NCBI GenBank assembly: GCA_900551095.1
Contig: URUJ01000001.1
Span: 65,546-129,545, forward strand
Origin: an uncultured Anaerococcus sp.
GTDB lineage: Bacteria; Bacillota; Clostridia; Tissierellales; Peptoniphilaceae
Length of the DNA: 64,000 bases
Reading direction: 5' to 3'
A program made the translations under genes and the position numbers. Below, piece by piece: positions 1 to 8,967 of this stretch. The notes beneath the pieces were generated by a model. The model saw nothing but the letters and a program-made list of their open reading frames with translations, did not search any database and was not told the origin of the DNA. The first letter of the stretch is position 1. Each line of letters opens with the position of its first letter.

Positions 1-426
1 TAAAGCTTGATATTTTTAATATTTTTTTCTTATGCATCTTTGTATTTTATGATATCTAAATCCTTACCTAATTCCAAATCTTTTAATTTTTATAGTCCCA
101 TTGAATTTGGTGTTTTATTCTTACTTGACCTTCTAAAAAGTTTATCTTTTTTTAACACACTATTTACTTACTTGATTAAATACTACTTTAATTTATTATA
201 CAATAGTTCTTGCAAGTGCAATTCTTTATTGCTGTCCCCTATGGAAAGAGCGTCCTAAAAATGGGATATTAAGATAAAATTATATTGAAAAATACGTAAC
301 ATAACTATGAAATAGTTTTAGTAAAATTTTATAAAAGATAGTGGCTGAGTTGTGCTATTATTATGTATTTTCAATAGTTAAATTTATCTAGATAGAATAT
401 TGTTTTATATTTATCTAACATAATAT
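1..426. other. AT-rich region without a recognisable gene
   Basis: An open frame at 7-258 (+) could encode a hydrophobic 83-aa peptide, but it has no convincing ribosome site and resembles no family I know. The minus strand is full of stops. This may be a decayed flank of the lanthipeptide locus. I see nothing functional here. Confidence 0.5.
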
Positions 427-455
427 TTGACAATTATGAAATATAGTGTTAAAAT
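427..455 (+). promoter_or_regulatory. Sigma-A promoter of the lanthipeptide operon
   Basis: A consensus TTGACA (427-432) is separated by exactly 17 bp from TAAAAT (450-455). A strong ribosome site (AAAGGAG, 474-480) and an ATG at 487 follow. This places the transcription start near 462 and leaves a short leader of about 25 nt. Confidence 0.8.
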
Positions 456-486
456 AAAATTAAAATAAAATTGAAAGGAGTATTGT

Positions 487-585
487 ATGAATTTATTAGA
501 TCTTCAAAGAATATCAGCTGATTTACAACCTAGTGGATTTGCTAGCTTAATTAGCATTGCATGCAGCACTGTTAGACCGTCATAA
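487..585 (+). CDS. Class III lanthipeptide precursor peptide (32 aa)
   Basis: A 32-residue peptide whose N-terminus MNLLDLQRIS carries the LLDLQ-type leader motif that class III synthetases recognise; it closely resembles the start of the SapB precursor RamS (MNLFDLQSME). The C-terminal half contains SLISIAC (residues 20-26), an S-x-x-S-x-x-C arrangement that fits the labionin/lanthionine signature of class III peptides. Ser16, Ser27, Thr28 and Ser32 are further possible dehydration sites. The gene has a consensus promoter and ribosome site and lies directly upstream of a LanKC-like gene. It is very short even for this class, so leader and core together fill only 32 residues. The class assignment rests on motifs and context. 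Its product, if any, is not a known compound to me. Confidence 0.85.
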   Translation: MNLLDLQRISADLQPSGFASLISIACSTVRPS

Positions 586-592
586 TTAGGTG

Positions 593-645
593 TAGCAAAA
601 TAATAGTACTGTTTAATTGTATTAAATAGTACTATTATTTTGCTA
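593..645. repeat. 25-bp inverted repeat/hairpin between precursor and synthetase
   Basis: Arms 593-617 and 621-645 are complementary at 24 of 25 positions around a 3-nt loop (TGT). The single mismatch (G611/T627) becomes a G-U wobble in RNA, so the transcript could form an uninterrupted 25-pair stem. No T-run follows the 3' arm, so it is not a classic terminator. It could act as an attenuator or RNA-stabilising structure between precursor and enzyme genes. The right arm overlaps sequence that still reads as LanKC coding sequence, so the left arm may be an inverted duplication left by the event that truncated that gene. Confidence 0.85.
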
Positions 646-875
646 ATGGACATAAAAATGGAGATAGATCGAGCTATGGTAAATTTATTACCATATATCC
701 TAAGAATGAAGACGAATTTGTTAAACATATAGAGAATTTATATCTTGATTTATATAATTATGATGGTCCATTTATTCTATCTGATTTAAGATATAAAGAT
801 TGTAAATGTTTATATTATAGATATGGAAGTAATATTATAAATAGAACTTATGATAGAAAAGGAAATATATATAGG

Positions 876-2831
876 TTGATTGAGTATAATGGAATTAGTT
901 ATATAGATAAACCTAGACCATATTTCTATTTACCTGACTTCATTAACAATCCCATAGAACAGAATGAAAATATTAGTAAAAGTAACAATCTTTTACTTAA
1001 ATATAAAATTGATGAAGTATTGAAATTTTCTCCTATAGGCGGAGTTTATAAGGGCATTCAAAAGGATACAAATTTAAAGTGTGCAATTAAAGAGTTTTAC
1101 CCACACACAGCTATTGTTAATGAAAAAATAGATTCTTTATACTTATATTCTAAAGAAGTTAGTAATTTAAAAAAATTAAAAGAGTTTAAATTCATTCCAA
1201 ATGTTATTGAACATTTTAAAGATTGGCAAAATTATTATATAGTCGAAGAATACATATCTGGAGAAAGTTTAGAAAATTACGTATCTAAGAACAATTCTAT
1301 TATTTTAGAATCAGACTATAAAAAATCAATTAAATATATTTATGATGTAGTTAATATTTTGATTAAAGTTACTGAAAACATCGTATCTTTATATGAAAAG
1401 GGATATATATTTACAGATTTAGCTCCTGATAATATTATAATTAATAAAAACAGCGTACATTTTGTCGATTTAGAAAGTGTTTTTATGCTAAATGATAACA
1501 AAGAAGCTTTAAATTATACGATTAATTTTTTTAATTATTCAAATTCTAATGAAGAAAATATAAAATTAGTAATAACAAATTTGCTATTATATTGTTTCAA
1601 TAAAAAATCTAAAGTTTACGATAGATTTACTCCTCGTCAAATACTAAATCCGATCATTAGGAGATGTTATCAGGTTAATAATATTTTGGATTTAATAAAT
1701 GAGATTAATGATAGTGAAACATCAATTTTTAGAATTAAGTTATTGCTTGAAGATTACTCAAAAATGATGTTTTCTGCTATATCATCAGGCGTATGTAATG
1801 AAACTAATTTAGAACCTACAGAAAAAGAAATTTTTCAAGTTAAAAGTTCTATGATTAGTAGTTTAGGATATGAATATAATATTCTTGAAAATAAAAATTC
1901 ACTAGCATATGGAACTCTGGGACAATTTCTGGCTTTAAATTACATTTTTGATTACAAATACAGTAGAGAAATATTTTTAGACTATATTAAAGATTATAGG
2001 TCAAATTCTTTTTTTTATGGTTATTCTGGATTATTATATATTTTAGATATAAATGCGATTAGATCTAATGATATAGTTGAAAAAATAATAGATAATATCG
2101 ATTATACCGATAAAAGTCTTGATACTGGTATTTCTGGAATAGGGATATCTTTGTTATATAATTATTTGGTGAATAAGAATATAAATACTCTAGAAGTATT
2201 AAGAAAAATATCATTGGCTTTAAAAGAAAATGAAGAGTTAGATAATTCTCTTGAAACTGGAAGACTAGGAGTGAGCCTTTTTTATATTTATTACTATTAT
2301 ATATTTAAAGATTCTGAAGCTTTATCAATGGCGGAAAAGATCATAAATCAGGTCATATTAGATTATAACGAAAATGGATACAAAAAGATTATATCTAATC
2401 ATTTGGGAGACAATCATTATGAATATTATTTATCAAATGGTATATGTGGTCTTCTATCTGTACTTGTAGAATTTACTGTCAAAACCAAGCAAAAGAAATA
2501 TACTGATAATATTATTGAGTTTACTAAGCTATGTTTTGGGATATATAGTATTTCATCAAGTTATTTTCATGGTAATGCAGGATTTTTATATACATTTTTC
2601 AGGATTATAAAAAACATAAATATATCGAATTATCTAGAAAAAAATATCCTTAATCAAATTAATAACTTTTATTTAGATATTACTAATACTATAATTAACG
2701 ACGAAGTATATGACATTAGTTTTCAAGGTAATAAAAAAAATTTTCTAGGAGGTAAAGAGGGGATTTTTACTATTCTTGATATGGTCAATAGAAATGATGA
2801 TAGTAAAAATATTTTCCCTTTTATTATATAA
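876..2831 (+). CDS. LanKC-like class III lanthipeptide synthetase, 5'-truncated
   Basis: Class III synthetases combine a phospho-Ser/Thr lyase, a Ser/Thr kinase and a LanC-like cyclase. The first usable start here is TTG 876, giving 651 aa. The same frame is open upstream to 630, and its translation still reads as the lyase domain (GKFITIYP, GPFILSDLRY, YYRYG), but without ATG, GTG or TTG; an in-frame TAG lies at 627-629. Roughly the first hundred residues of a normal LanKC are missing, including the region where the lyase catalytic Lys/His residues normally lie. The kinase is intact by motif: CAIKEF (about residue 72), FTDLAPDN (about 178) and FVDLES (about 196). The cyclase (about 330-651) has glycine-rich LanC repeats and FHGNAGF but lacks the Cys-Cys-His zinc ligands, as in class III. 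The remaining frame is free of stops, which argues that the protein is still made, or that the truncation is recent. Confidence 0.75.
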   Translation: MIEYNGISYIDKPRPYFYLPDFINNPIEQNENISKSNNLLLKYKIDEVLKFSPIGGVYKGIQKDTNLKCAIKEFYPHTAIVNEKIDSLYLYSKEVSNLKKLKEFKFIPNVIEHFKDWQNYYIVEEYISGESLENYVSKNNSIILESDYKKSIKYIYDVVNILIKVTENIVSLYEKGYIFTDLAPDNIIINKNSVHFVDLESVFMLNDNKEALNYTINFFNYSNSNEENIKLVITNLLLYCFNKKSKVYDRFTPRQILNPIIRRCYQVNNILDLINEINDSETSIFRIKLLLEDYSKMMFSAISSGVCNETNLEPTEKEIFQVKSSMISSLGYEYNILENKNSLAYGTLGQFLALNYIFDYKYSREIFLDYIKDYRSNSFFYGYSGLLYILDINAIRSNDIVEKIIDNIDYTDKSLDTGISGIGISLLYNYLVNKNINTLEVLRKISLALKENEELDNSLETGRLGVSLFYIYYYYIFKDSEALSMAEKIINQVILDYNENGYKKIISNHLGDNHYEYYLSNGICGLLSVLVEFTVKTKQKKYTDNIIEFTKLCFGIYSISSSYFHGNAGFLYTFFRIIKNINISNYLEKNILNQINNFYLDITNTIINDEVYDISFQGNKKNFLGGKEGIFTILDMVNRNDDSKNIFPFII

Positions 2832-3917
2832 ATGGAAATTAAATTGTTAAGAAAGATCAATTATTTAAATGAGGCATTATTGTTGGCTTCTTATATATGT
2901 AATTTCGGTATTACTAATGATTCCAATCTACCTATTAATTATGAAAAATTGTATATTTCTAAAAATGAATTAGACTCGAAAAATAAAGAACTAATATCTT
3001 TTTTTAAGAATATAAGAACAGAAGCAAGGAATAAAATAAGTGATTATGATAAGACAGGCATAAAAATTCTTTTTACAAATTTTAATGGCAGTGATATTCC
3101 AGAACCACTTTATTTTCTAATTTACCAGGCTTTGAATCAGAGTATAAAAGATTATACTGTAAATGAATTTTTGGAAATAATAATAAGCGAATTTTTAGAA
3201 AATATGATTTCTTTGGGATTTGATATTAAAAATATTTTTACTTTTGAAGAAATTGATAAGTTGGTAATTTTTAGCGAAGCACAAAGATATATGATTTTTA
3301 AATTGTTAAATAATATTGGATCAATGACTAATTTATTATATAATTTTATTTTTGACTTAGAAGAAATAATAAGAAAATATGAACATTTAATTATAAATAA
3401 ATTAGATGCCTGCTATAAGGAGTTTTTAAAAAATAATATTGAAGATTATTATGACACATCTTTAAAATCAGTTATTAAAAATAATGACATTAATTATATA
3501 GAGTACAGCATTTTTATCCATTTGCCTAACAAGTATTGTTTTAGCGCATCCCAGCACAAAGAAAAACTTGTTGGATATATATTCTTTGGCTTGTTGCCTA
3601 TGTTATTAAGAGATGAACCTATTTCTATTAAAGATAGAAAGGATGATATGTTTAATAAATTCAGTCTTATTTCTGATTATACAAGATTTAGCATAATTAT
3701 TTTATTAGCTAACAAAAGAATGTATGGTAAAGAGCTTGCAGATAAGCTTGATTTATCAACCGGTACAATTTCTTACCATTTATCATCTCTAATAAAAGAG
3801 GGCTTAGTTGTAACTAAAATTGAAGGTAAGAAAATTTATTATAGACTTAATAAGAAAGAATTAAATAAGATGGCCATATTCTTAAATCAAATTGGAGAAG
3901 ATGCAAATGAAAAATAA
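2832..3917 (+). CDS. Large ArsR-type winged-helix protein of the lanthipeptide operon
   Basis: A 361-aa protein whose ATG directly follows the synthetase stop codon. The last 85 or so residues form an ArsR-like winged helix: RFSIIILLANKRMYGKELA, then LDLSTGTISYHLSSLIKEGL as recognition helix, then a beta wing with KKIYYRLN. The first 270 residues are helical and unlike any domain I can name. The usual ArsR repressor is only about 100-120 aa, so the extra domain may sense the peptide or another signal. I see no CxC metal site in the HTH part. Regulation of the peptide operon is inferred from its position. The next gene overlaps its end, so the operon is translationally coupled. Confidence 0.75.
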   Translation: MEIKLLRKINYLNEALLLASYICNFGITNDSNLPINYEKLYISKNELDSKNKELISFFKNIRTEARNKISDYDKTGIKILFTNFNGSDIPEPLYFLIYQALNQSIKDYTVNEFLEIIISEFLENMISLGFDIKNIFTFEEIDKLVIFSEAQRYMIFKLLNNIGSMTNLLYNFIFDLEEIIRKYEHLIINKLDACYKEFLKNNIEDYYDTSLKSVIKNNDINYIEYSIFIHLPNKYCFSASQHKEKLVGYIFFGLLPMLLRDEPISIKDRKDDMFNKFSLISDYTRFSIIILLANKRMYGKELADKLDLSTGTISYHLSSLIKEGLVVTKIEGKKIYYRLNKKELNKMAIFLNQIGEDANEK

Positions 3918-5514
3918 ACTATTTCTTGATATAATTAAAGAAAATAAAATATGCTTTGTTTTAGCAGCTCTTTTTAAAGTTCTGTTTGCCGTATCGGTTA
4001 CTTTTCTTTCTTATTATTTAACATATTTATTTGACGTTTTTGATAAAGGGAAAAGTGAATTTCATAGATCAATAATTTACGCATGCCTAATTTTATTATC
4101 CATAGTAATCCTTTCATTCATATCGGATTTTTTTAAAGCATTATACATAAAAGATACTAATAAATCTTTGAAAAATAAGATGAGTGAATTTGCTATTGAT
4201 GTATCATTTGATCTAATAAAAGAAAAGGACACAGGTAAGACGATTTCATGGTTTTTAAATGATGCAAATCAGATTCAGACCAAAGCATTTGAAAATTTAA
4301 TTAATTTTATATATATGATAGCTCTTGTAACAAGCTCGTTTATATCTATGATTTTCATACATTGGTCAATAGCTATTTTAGCAATATTTTTACTAATAAT
4401 ATCGTTAGCAATTCCTAAAATCACACAAAAATATTTAGTTAATGCGGAAAATAATTATTCTAGAGCTAATGAAATTTATACTGAGTCCATTAGAGATAAT
4501 TTAGAAGCATTAAATGTATTTTTTACTGGAAATTCTCTATCACAGTTCCAAAAAAAGATGGTCGCAACAATAAATTCAAAAGAAGAAAGTTATTTTTGCT
4601 TTTCAATGACCCAAGCAAAAGTATCTAGTATAATGCTTTTCACATCTTTATTATCTCAGATTGGCTTGATTATATTTGCTATTTTTATAACCAGTCTGGG
4701 TTATACTAAAGGAGGAAGTGTTATTGGCATTGCTTCTTTATCTGGAAACTTTTTTAATGGTGTACAGGGACTTATGGGAATCATTGCTCTGTATAGTGGA
4801 GCCAAGGCCTTATTCAATAAGTTTAATTCTGTTAAAAAGGAAACAATAACTTTTAATGAAAGCCTTAATGAAATTATTTTTGATAAAATAAATTTTTCTT
4901 ATGATAACAATCTTTTATTCGAAAATTTTAATTATAAGTTTATTAAAGGAAGGAAATACATTATCACAGGTGAATCAGGAAGTGGAAAATCAACTCTATT
5001 AAAACTTATTATGGGCTTTGAAAAAGCTAAGGATGGTAAAATATTTGCAAATAATAAAGAAATAAGAAATATTAATTTAAAAGATTACTATGATCATATA
5101 GCTTATATTGACCAAGCTACTTACCTAATAAATGGTACAATTAGAGAAAATATTTTATTGGGAGAAAATCTTTCCTTTGATAATCTAAATAAAATTATTA
5201 ATAAATCTCAATTATGTGACTTTATAAAAAAACATCCCCAAGGACTGAATACAACAATAACATCAAATGGGCAAAATATTTCAGGTGGTGAAAAGCAAAG
5301 AATCGCATTAGCACGTGCTTTAGTTAAGAACGTTGATTTTATTTTAATTGATGAATCTACATCTAATCTTGATAAAGATACTAGAAGAGCAATAGAAGAA
5401 ACAATACTCGATTTTGATAATATAGGTCTAATATATGTCAGCCATAATACAGATAATGAAATGAAAAAAAGATTTGATAATATCTTAGATTGTAAAAAAT
5501 TTAAGCCTAGGTAA
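3907..5514 (+). CDS. ABC exporter (fused membrane and ATPase domains)
   Basis: A 535-aa half-transporter with an N-terminal six-helix exporter domain (about residues 1-300) and an ATPase with Walker A GESGSGKST (about 357), signature ISGGEKQRIALA (about 458) and Walker B FILIDEST. I chose ATG 3907 because GGAGAAG (3894-3900) lies six bases upstream; an in-frame TTG at 3892 and an ATG at 3901 are poorer candidates. It overlaps the ArsR-type gene by 11 bases. As in the ram/lab-type clusters, it is the likely exporter or immunity pump for the class III peptide. It has no C39 peptidase domain, consistent with leader removal by another protease not encoded here. Confidence 0.85.
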   Translation: MKNKLFLDIIKENKICFVLAALFKVLFAVSVTFLSYYLTYLFDVFDKGKSEFHRSIIYACLILLSIVILSFISDFFKALYIKDTNKSLKNKMSEFAIDVSFDLIKEKDTGKTISWFLNDANQIQTKAFENLINFIYMIALVTSSFISMIFIHWSIAILAIFLLIISLAIPKITQKYLVNAENNYSRANEIYTESIRDNLEALNVFFTGNSLSQFQKKMVATINSKEESYFCFSMTQAKVSSIMLFTSLLSQIGLIIFAIFITSLGYTKGGSVIGIASLSGNFFNGVQGLMGIIALYSGAKALFNKFNSVKKETITFNESLNEIIFDKINFSYDNNLLFENFNYKFIKGRKYIITGESGSGKSTLLKLIMGFEKAKDGKIFANNKEIRNINLKDYYDHIAYIDQATYLINGTIRENILLGENLSFDNLNKIINKSQLCDFIKKHPQGLNTTITSNGQNISGGEKQRIALARALVKNVDFILIDESTSNLDKDTRRAIEETILDFDNIGLIYVSHNTDNEMKKRFDNILDCKKFKPR

Positions 5515-5808
5515 TTACTAGCATAATTTAATAAATACAAAGTATTTGTCTTATTTACTATAACCTATTCAATTAATTATTTTTAGCTCATTGAATCTGG
5601 GCTGGGATAAAAATTTAAATTGTCCTATCTTTATATTGAATTAGTAATATTCTTAAAAATAGAATGTAGTTTTTGAAGGGAGTTATAAATACCTTAAAAT
5701 TTAGTATGTAACCTGCTGCAAATTTTTATAAAAATTTGACTATTATTAAAGGTGTGAAAATTTAAAACAAACTCCATCTAAATAGGAATGAACAAGTAAT
5801 TATACATG
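5515..5808. other. Non-coding gap after the lanthipeptide operon
   Basis: AT-rich sequence with stops in all frames. I see no gene, RNA or clear repeat, and no good terminator for the plus-strand operon. Confidence 0.5.
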
Positions 5809-5854
5809 AAAAATGTATCAACCCTTATCCTTTATCAAGACTTGGGTTGATACA
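5809..5854 (-). terminator. Terminator of the recQ operon
   Basis: A perfect 11-bp inverted repeat (TGTATCAACCC at 5814-5824, GGGTTGATACA at 5844-5854). Read on the minus strand it is followed by a T-run (5809-5813 region), which fits a rho-independent terminator downstream of recQ. Confidence 0.65.
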
Positions 5855-5961
5855 AAAAATTATTTACATACTCGAAAAAGACAGGGTTATTTAGCCTCTT
5901 TTTATTTTTTATCTAGGACTAATACAATAGATCAGACTGTGCAAGTTTAATCCTATAAAGT

Positions 5962-7764
5962 TTATTTTAAACCTTCACTTAAATATTCCCTAATTTCCGC
6001 TATAAAGATATCTCCATACTGGATTAGCTTTTTCTCTCCTACACCCTTAATTTTTAGGAATTCTTCGTCGGTTTTTGGTTTATTTACTGCCATATCCTTT
6101 AAGGACTGGTCGGAAAATATTATAAAAGGTGGGACTTTTCTGAGTTTTGATAGGTCAAGTCTTACTTTTTTAAGCCTTTCAAAAAGGATTTCTTCATCAT
6201 CATTTACAAGTTCTCTAGATTTATTTTTAACAGCCTTCTTAACTTGGGTCTCTCTTGCAAAAAATTTAACCTCTGAAAATAATATTTCCTTTGATTTTTC
6301 TGTAAGAGCAAGGATTGGGTAGTCTAAACCAAGTACTTTAATATAGCCATCTGCTATTAATACCCCTATTAAATCCTTAATTTCTTGGACGCTTTCTTCT
6401 TTCATGATTCCATAAGTAGATATTTTATCCAAATGCTTTTCTCTAGAGTTCTTATTTTTTGAACCTTTAAGACAGTCTACAATAGTACTTATCCCATATC
6501 TTTGATCCAGTCTAAATATGCACGATAAAATTTTTTGTGCCTCAATTGTCCTATCTACTTTTTTTGTTTCATTTAAACAATTCGAACAAAAATTACAATC
6601 TCCATCGTAATCTTGACCGAAATATTCAAGAATAAACCTTCTCAAACACTTCGTAGTATTAACATAATTTATTATAGTTTGTAGTTTTTCAAGTTGAACT
6701 TTTTTGTAAGCTAGATTCTGACTTTGATTAATAAGGTGTCTATTTATAATTATATCCTGGGCTGAATAAAGTAAGATGCACTCAGCATCTTCACCATCAC
6801 GGCCAGCTCGTCCTGCTTCTTGGTAATATGATTCCATGTCTTTTGGCATATTATAATGGATGACAAAGTTTACATTTGATTTGTCTATTCCCATACCAAA
6901 GGCATTTGTAGCTACAACTAAATCTTTCTTATCATAAATAAAATCTTCTTGAGCTCTTTTTCTTTCTTCTTCAGAAAGTCCGGCATGGTATTTCGTAATT
7001 TTTAGACCCAAGGCTTTAATGTTTCTTTCTATCTTATCTACTCTATTTCTAGTAGAAGCGTATATAATCCCTGATTTGCCTTTGTTTTCTTCTAGGTAAT
7101 TTTTTAAAAATTTAAGCTTATCCTTAGGTTTTCTTACAATGAATTTTAAATTTTCTCTATCAAAACCAGTTACTTTCACGAAGGGATTTTTTAATGATAA
7201 ATTATTTATTATATCTTCCCTCACTTCTTTGGTTGCTGTAGCAGTAAAGGCTGCAAGCTTTATGTCTTTACCTAAAATATCGTATAAATCAACTATAAGT
7301 TTATAAGATGGTCTAAAATCGTGTCCCCACTGGGAAATACAATGAGCTTCGTCAACAGCCACAAAACTTATTTTAATATCTTGTAAAAATCCTCTGAAAA
7401 ACTCATTTTCAAGCCTTTCTGGAGATATGTAGAGAAGCTTAATACGACCCTTTTTAACATCGTTTAAGGTGTCTATATAAGTATCAAAATCAAGACTGGA
7501 ATTTATAAAACTTGCCTTAATACCATCTTCTCTTAGGGCATCTACTTGGTCTTTCATAAGGCTGATTAATGGTGAAATTACAAGAGTTACTCCCTCTGTC
7601 ATAAGGGCAGGAAGTTGATAGCAAATAGACTTACCTCCACCTGTTGGAAGGACTCCCAATACGTCTTTTCCATCTAAGATTTTTTCTATAATTTCTCTCT
7701 GCCCTTGTCTGAAAGTATCAAAGCCAAAATATTTTTTTAAATTTTCTGTGATTTTATCTGTCAT
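5962..7764 (-). CDS. recQ: ATP-dependent DNA helicase RecQ
   Basis: A 600-aa 3'-5' helicase of recombination repair. It shows the Q-motif region FGFDTFRQGQ, Walker A LPTGGGKSICYQLP, the DEAH box VDEAHCISQWGHDFRP and motif VI QEAGRAGRDG. The zinc-binding RQC region contains CLRRF...CNFCSNC (about residues 375-400), and a C-terminal HRDC domain ends with FLKIKGVGEKKLIQYG. Length matches typical bacterial RecQ. It is the last gene of a long minus-strand run. Its ribosome site is weak. Confidence 0.96.
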   Translation of the reverse strand: MTDKITENLKKYFGFDTFRQGQREIIEKILDGKDVLGVLPTGGGKSICYQLPALMTEGVTLVISPLISLMKDQVDALREDGIKASFINSSLDFDTYIDTLNDVKKGRIKLLYISPERLENEFFRGFLQDIKISFVAVDEAHCISQWGHDFRPSYKLIVDLYDILGKDIKLAAFTATATKEVREDIINNLSLKNPFVKVTGFDRENLKFIVRKPKDKLKFLKNYLEENKGKSGIIYASTRNRVDKIERNIKALGLKITKYHAGLSEEERKRAQEDFIYDKKDLVVATNAFGMGIDKSNVNFVIHYNMPKDMESYYQEAGRAGRDGEDAECILLYSAQDIIINRHLINQSQNLAYKKVQLEKLQTIINYVNTTKCLRRFILEYFGQDYDGDCNFCSNCLNETKKVDRTIEAQKILSCIFRLDQRYGISTIVDCLKGSKNKNSREKHLDKISTYGIMKEESVQEIKDLIGVLIADGYIKVLGLDYPILALTEKSKEILFSEVKFFARETQVKKAVKNKSRELVNDDEEILFERLKKVRLDLSKLRKVPPFIIFSDQSLKDMAVNKPKTDEEFLKIKGVGEKKLIQYGDIFIAEIREYLSEGLK

Positions 7765-7797
7765 ATTATCTTAAAAAAAATAATTAAGTCCTTGGAC

Positions 7798-8967
7798 CTA
7801 ATTATTTTCTTCTTCCTCTATATTTTCGTCATCTTCTTCTGCGTTTTCATCAAGATTATCTTTTTCCATATCTTCTTTACGCTTTTTATTTTCTTTTTCT
7901 GTCTTATTGACATTTTTCTCTAAGGCATTGTCTTCACTATCTTTAATTTTAGTATCGTTTGTGATGTATTCTTCATTTTCTAAAGTCGCTCCCTCACCTC
8001 TATTAAAGACAATATCTCCAATTTTTGTTCTCATATCAATATTATTTTTTGCCTTGTTATCTGATTGATAACCGTCTTTGATATTTCTATAGGAAATATT
8101 TCCCAAAACAAAATTACCTACTTCAAGAATTGCATTTATATTATAATTATCAATAGTATTCTTTGACTCTACCAAGATATCACCTGTAGAAGTTGCAAAA
8201 TCAAGCCTATTACCAAGTTTTGATTCTTTGATAATAATGTCACCTGTAACTGTGGATAATTTTGTATTTGAAATTTCACTTTTATCTAGATTTATAGAAC
8301 CAGATTCGTTTGTGATAGAGCCTTGGAAGAAGCCATTATTTAAAGTTATATTTCCACTTTTTATCTTAAGGTCAAAATTCTTTACCTCAAGGTCATCTAT
8401 TTTTACATCTCCAGCCCCTATTGTTCCTTTAATTTCCTCAATACCGCCTTCTGATGGGAGAAATATCCTTACTATAGGAATTTTATCCTTCATGTAAAGT
8501 TCCTTACCTTCTACCTTGTTCTTTAGTTTAAGGACTCCTTCCTCAAAACTAACATCAAGTTTGTAGGCGTTTTCTTCTCCTCTAAATAATTCAGTATATT
8601 CGATATAAGGATTAGTATTTGATCTTTGAATTCTAACATCAGATGAACCCAAATCAAAATCAATTGATTTTATTTTGTTTAAATCAACCCTCATTATACG
8701 AGATTGGTTATAAGAATTTTCATCTATTTGGCTGGTTGTAGCTGCATTTTGAATTGATGCATTTTTCTTAGATGCTATCATAAAAATCACCAAGGCTATT
8801 AAAATAACACCAATTATTCCAAATATTAAATTTCTCTTATTTACTTCTTCTAGTATTTTAAAGGAATTTGTCTTTTCCTTTTTACTTGTCTTTTGTTTAT
8901 CATTTTCTTTTTTATTATCAATTAAATTTTCGTCAATTTTAATTTTTTTCTCGTCCACTCTTGCCAC
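7798..8967 (-). CDS. Membrane-anchored DUF4097-type beta-repeat protein
   Basis: A 389-aa protein with a charged N-terminus (residues 1-48), a single membrane helix (about 49-67) and a region of short beta repeats typical of DUF4097 proteins (for example GAGDVKI, SGNITLNNG, TGDIIIKES, TGDILVES). It ends in a very acidic tail rich in Glu, Asp and Asn (about 335-389). The start is GTG 8967, overlapping the upstream gene by 29 bases. Such proteins often sit with envelope-stress genes, but no clear LiaF or PspC partner is visible. The function is unknown. Confidence 0.7.
   Translation of the reverse strand: MARVDEKKIKIDENLIDNKKENDKQKTSKKEKTNSFKILEEVNKRNLIFGIIGVILIALVIFMIASKKNASIQNAATTSQIDENSYNQSRIMRVDLNKIKSIDFDLGSSDVRIQRSNTNPYIEYTELFRGEENAYKLDVSFEEGVLKLKNKVEGKELYMKDKIPIVRIFLPSEGGIEEIKGTIGAGDVKIDDLEVKNFDLKIKSGNITLNNGFFQGSITNESGSINLDKSEISNTKLSTVTGDIIIKESKLGNRLDFATSTGDILVESKNTIDNYNINAILEVGNFVLGNISYRNIKDGYQSDNKAKNNIDMRTKIGDIVFNRGEGATLENEEYITNDTKIKDSEDNALEKNVNKTEKENKKRKEDMEKDNLDENAEEDDENIEEEENN

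Noticed and set aside
7..258. Open frame for an 83-aa hydrophobic peptide (+)
   Set aside because: No ribosome site or recognisable features; its low-complexity hydrophobic content is expected from T-rich DNA.
504..728. Minus-strand frame opposite the precursor and hairpin
   Set aside because: It lies antisense to the lanthipeptide precursor and the hairpin, with no ribosome site; a shadow frame.
646..730. ATG at 646 as the true LanKC start
   Set aside because: It is in the wrong frame and reaches a stop within 28 codons; the LanKC sequence is in the frame beginning at 630.
5515..5808. Possible decayed transposase between the exporter and recQ
   Set aside because: I could not find a recognisable transposase motif or terminal repeats, so it is listed only as a gap.
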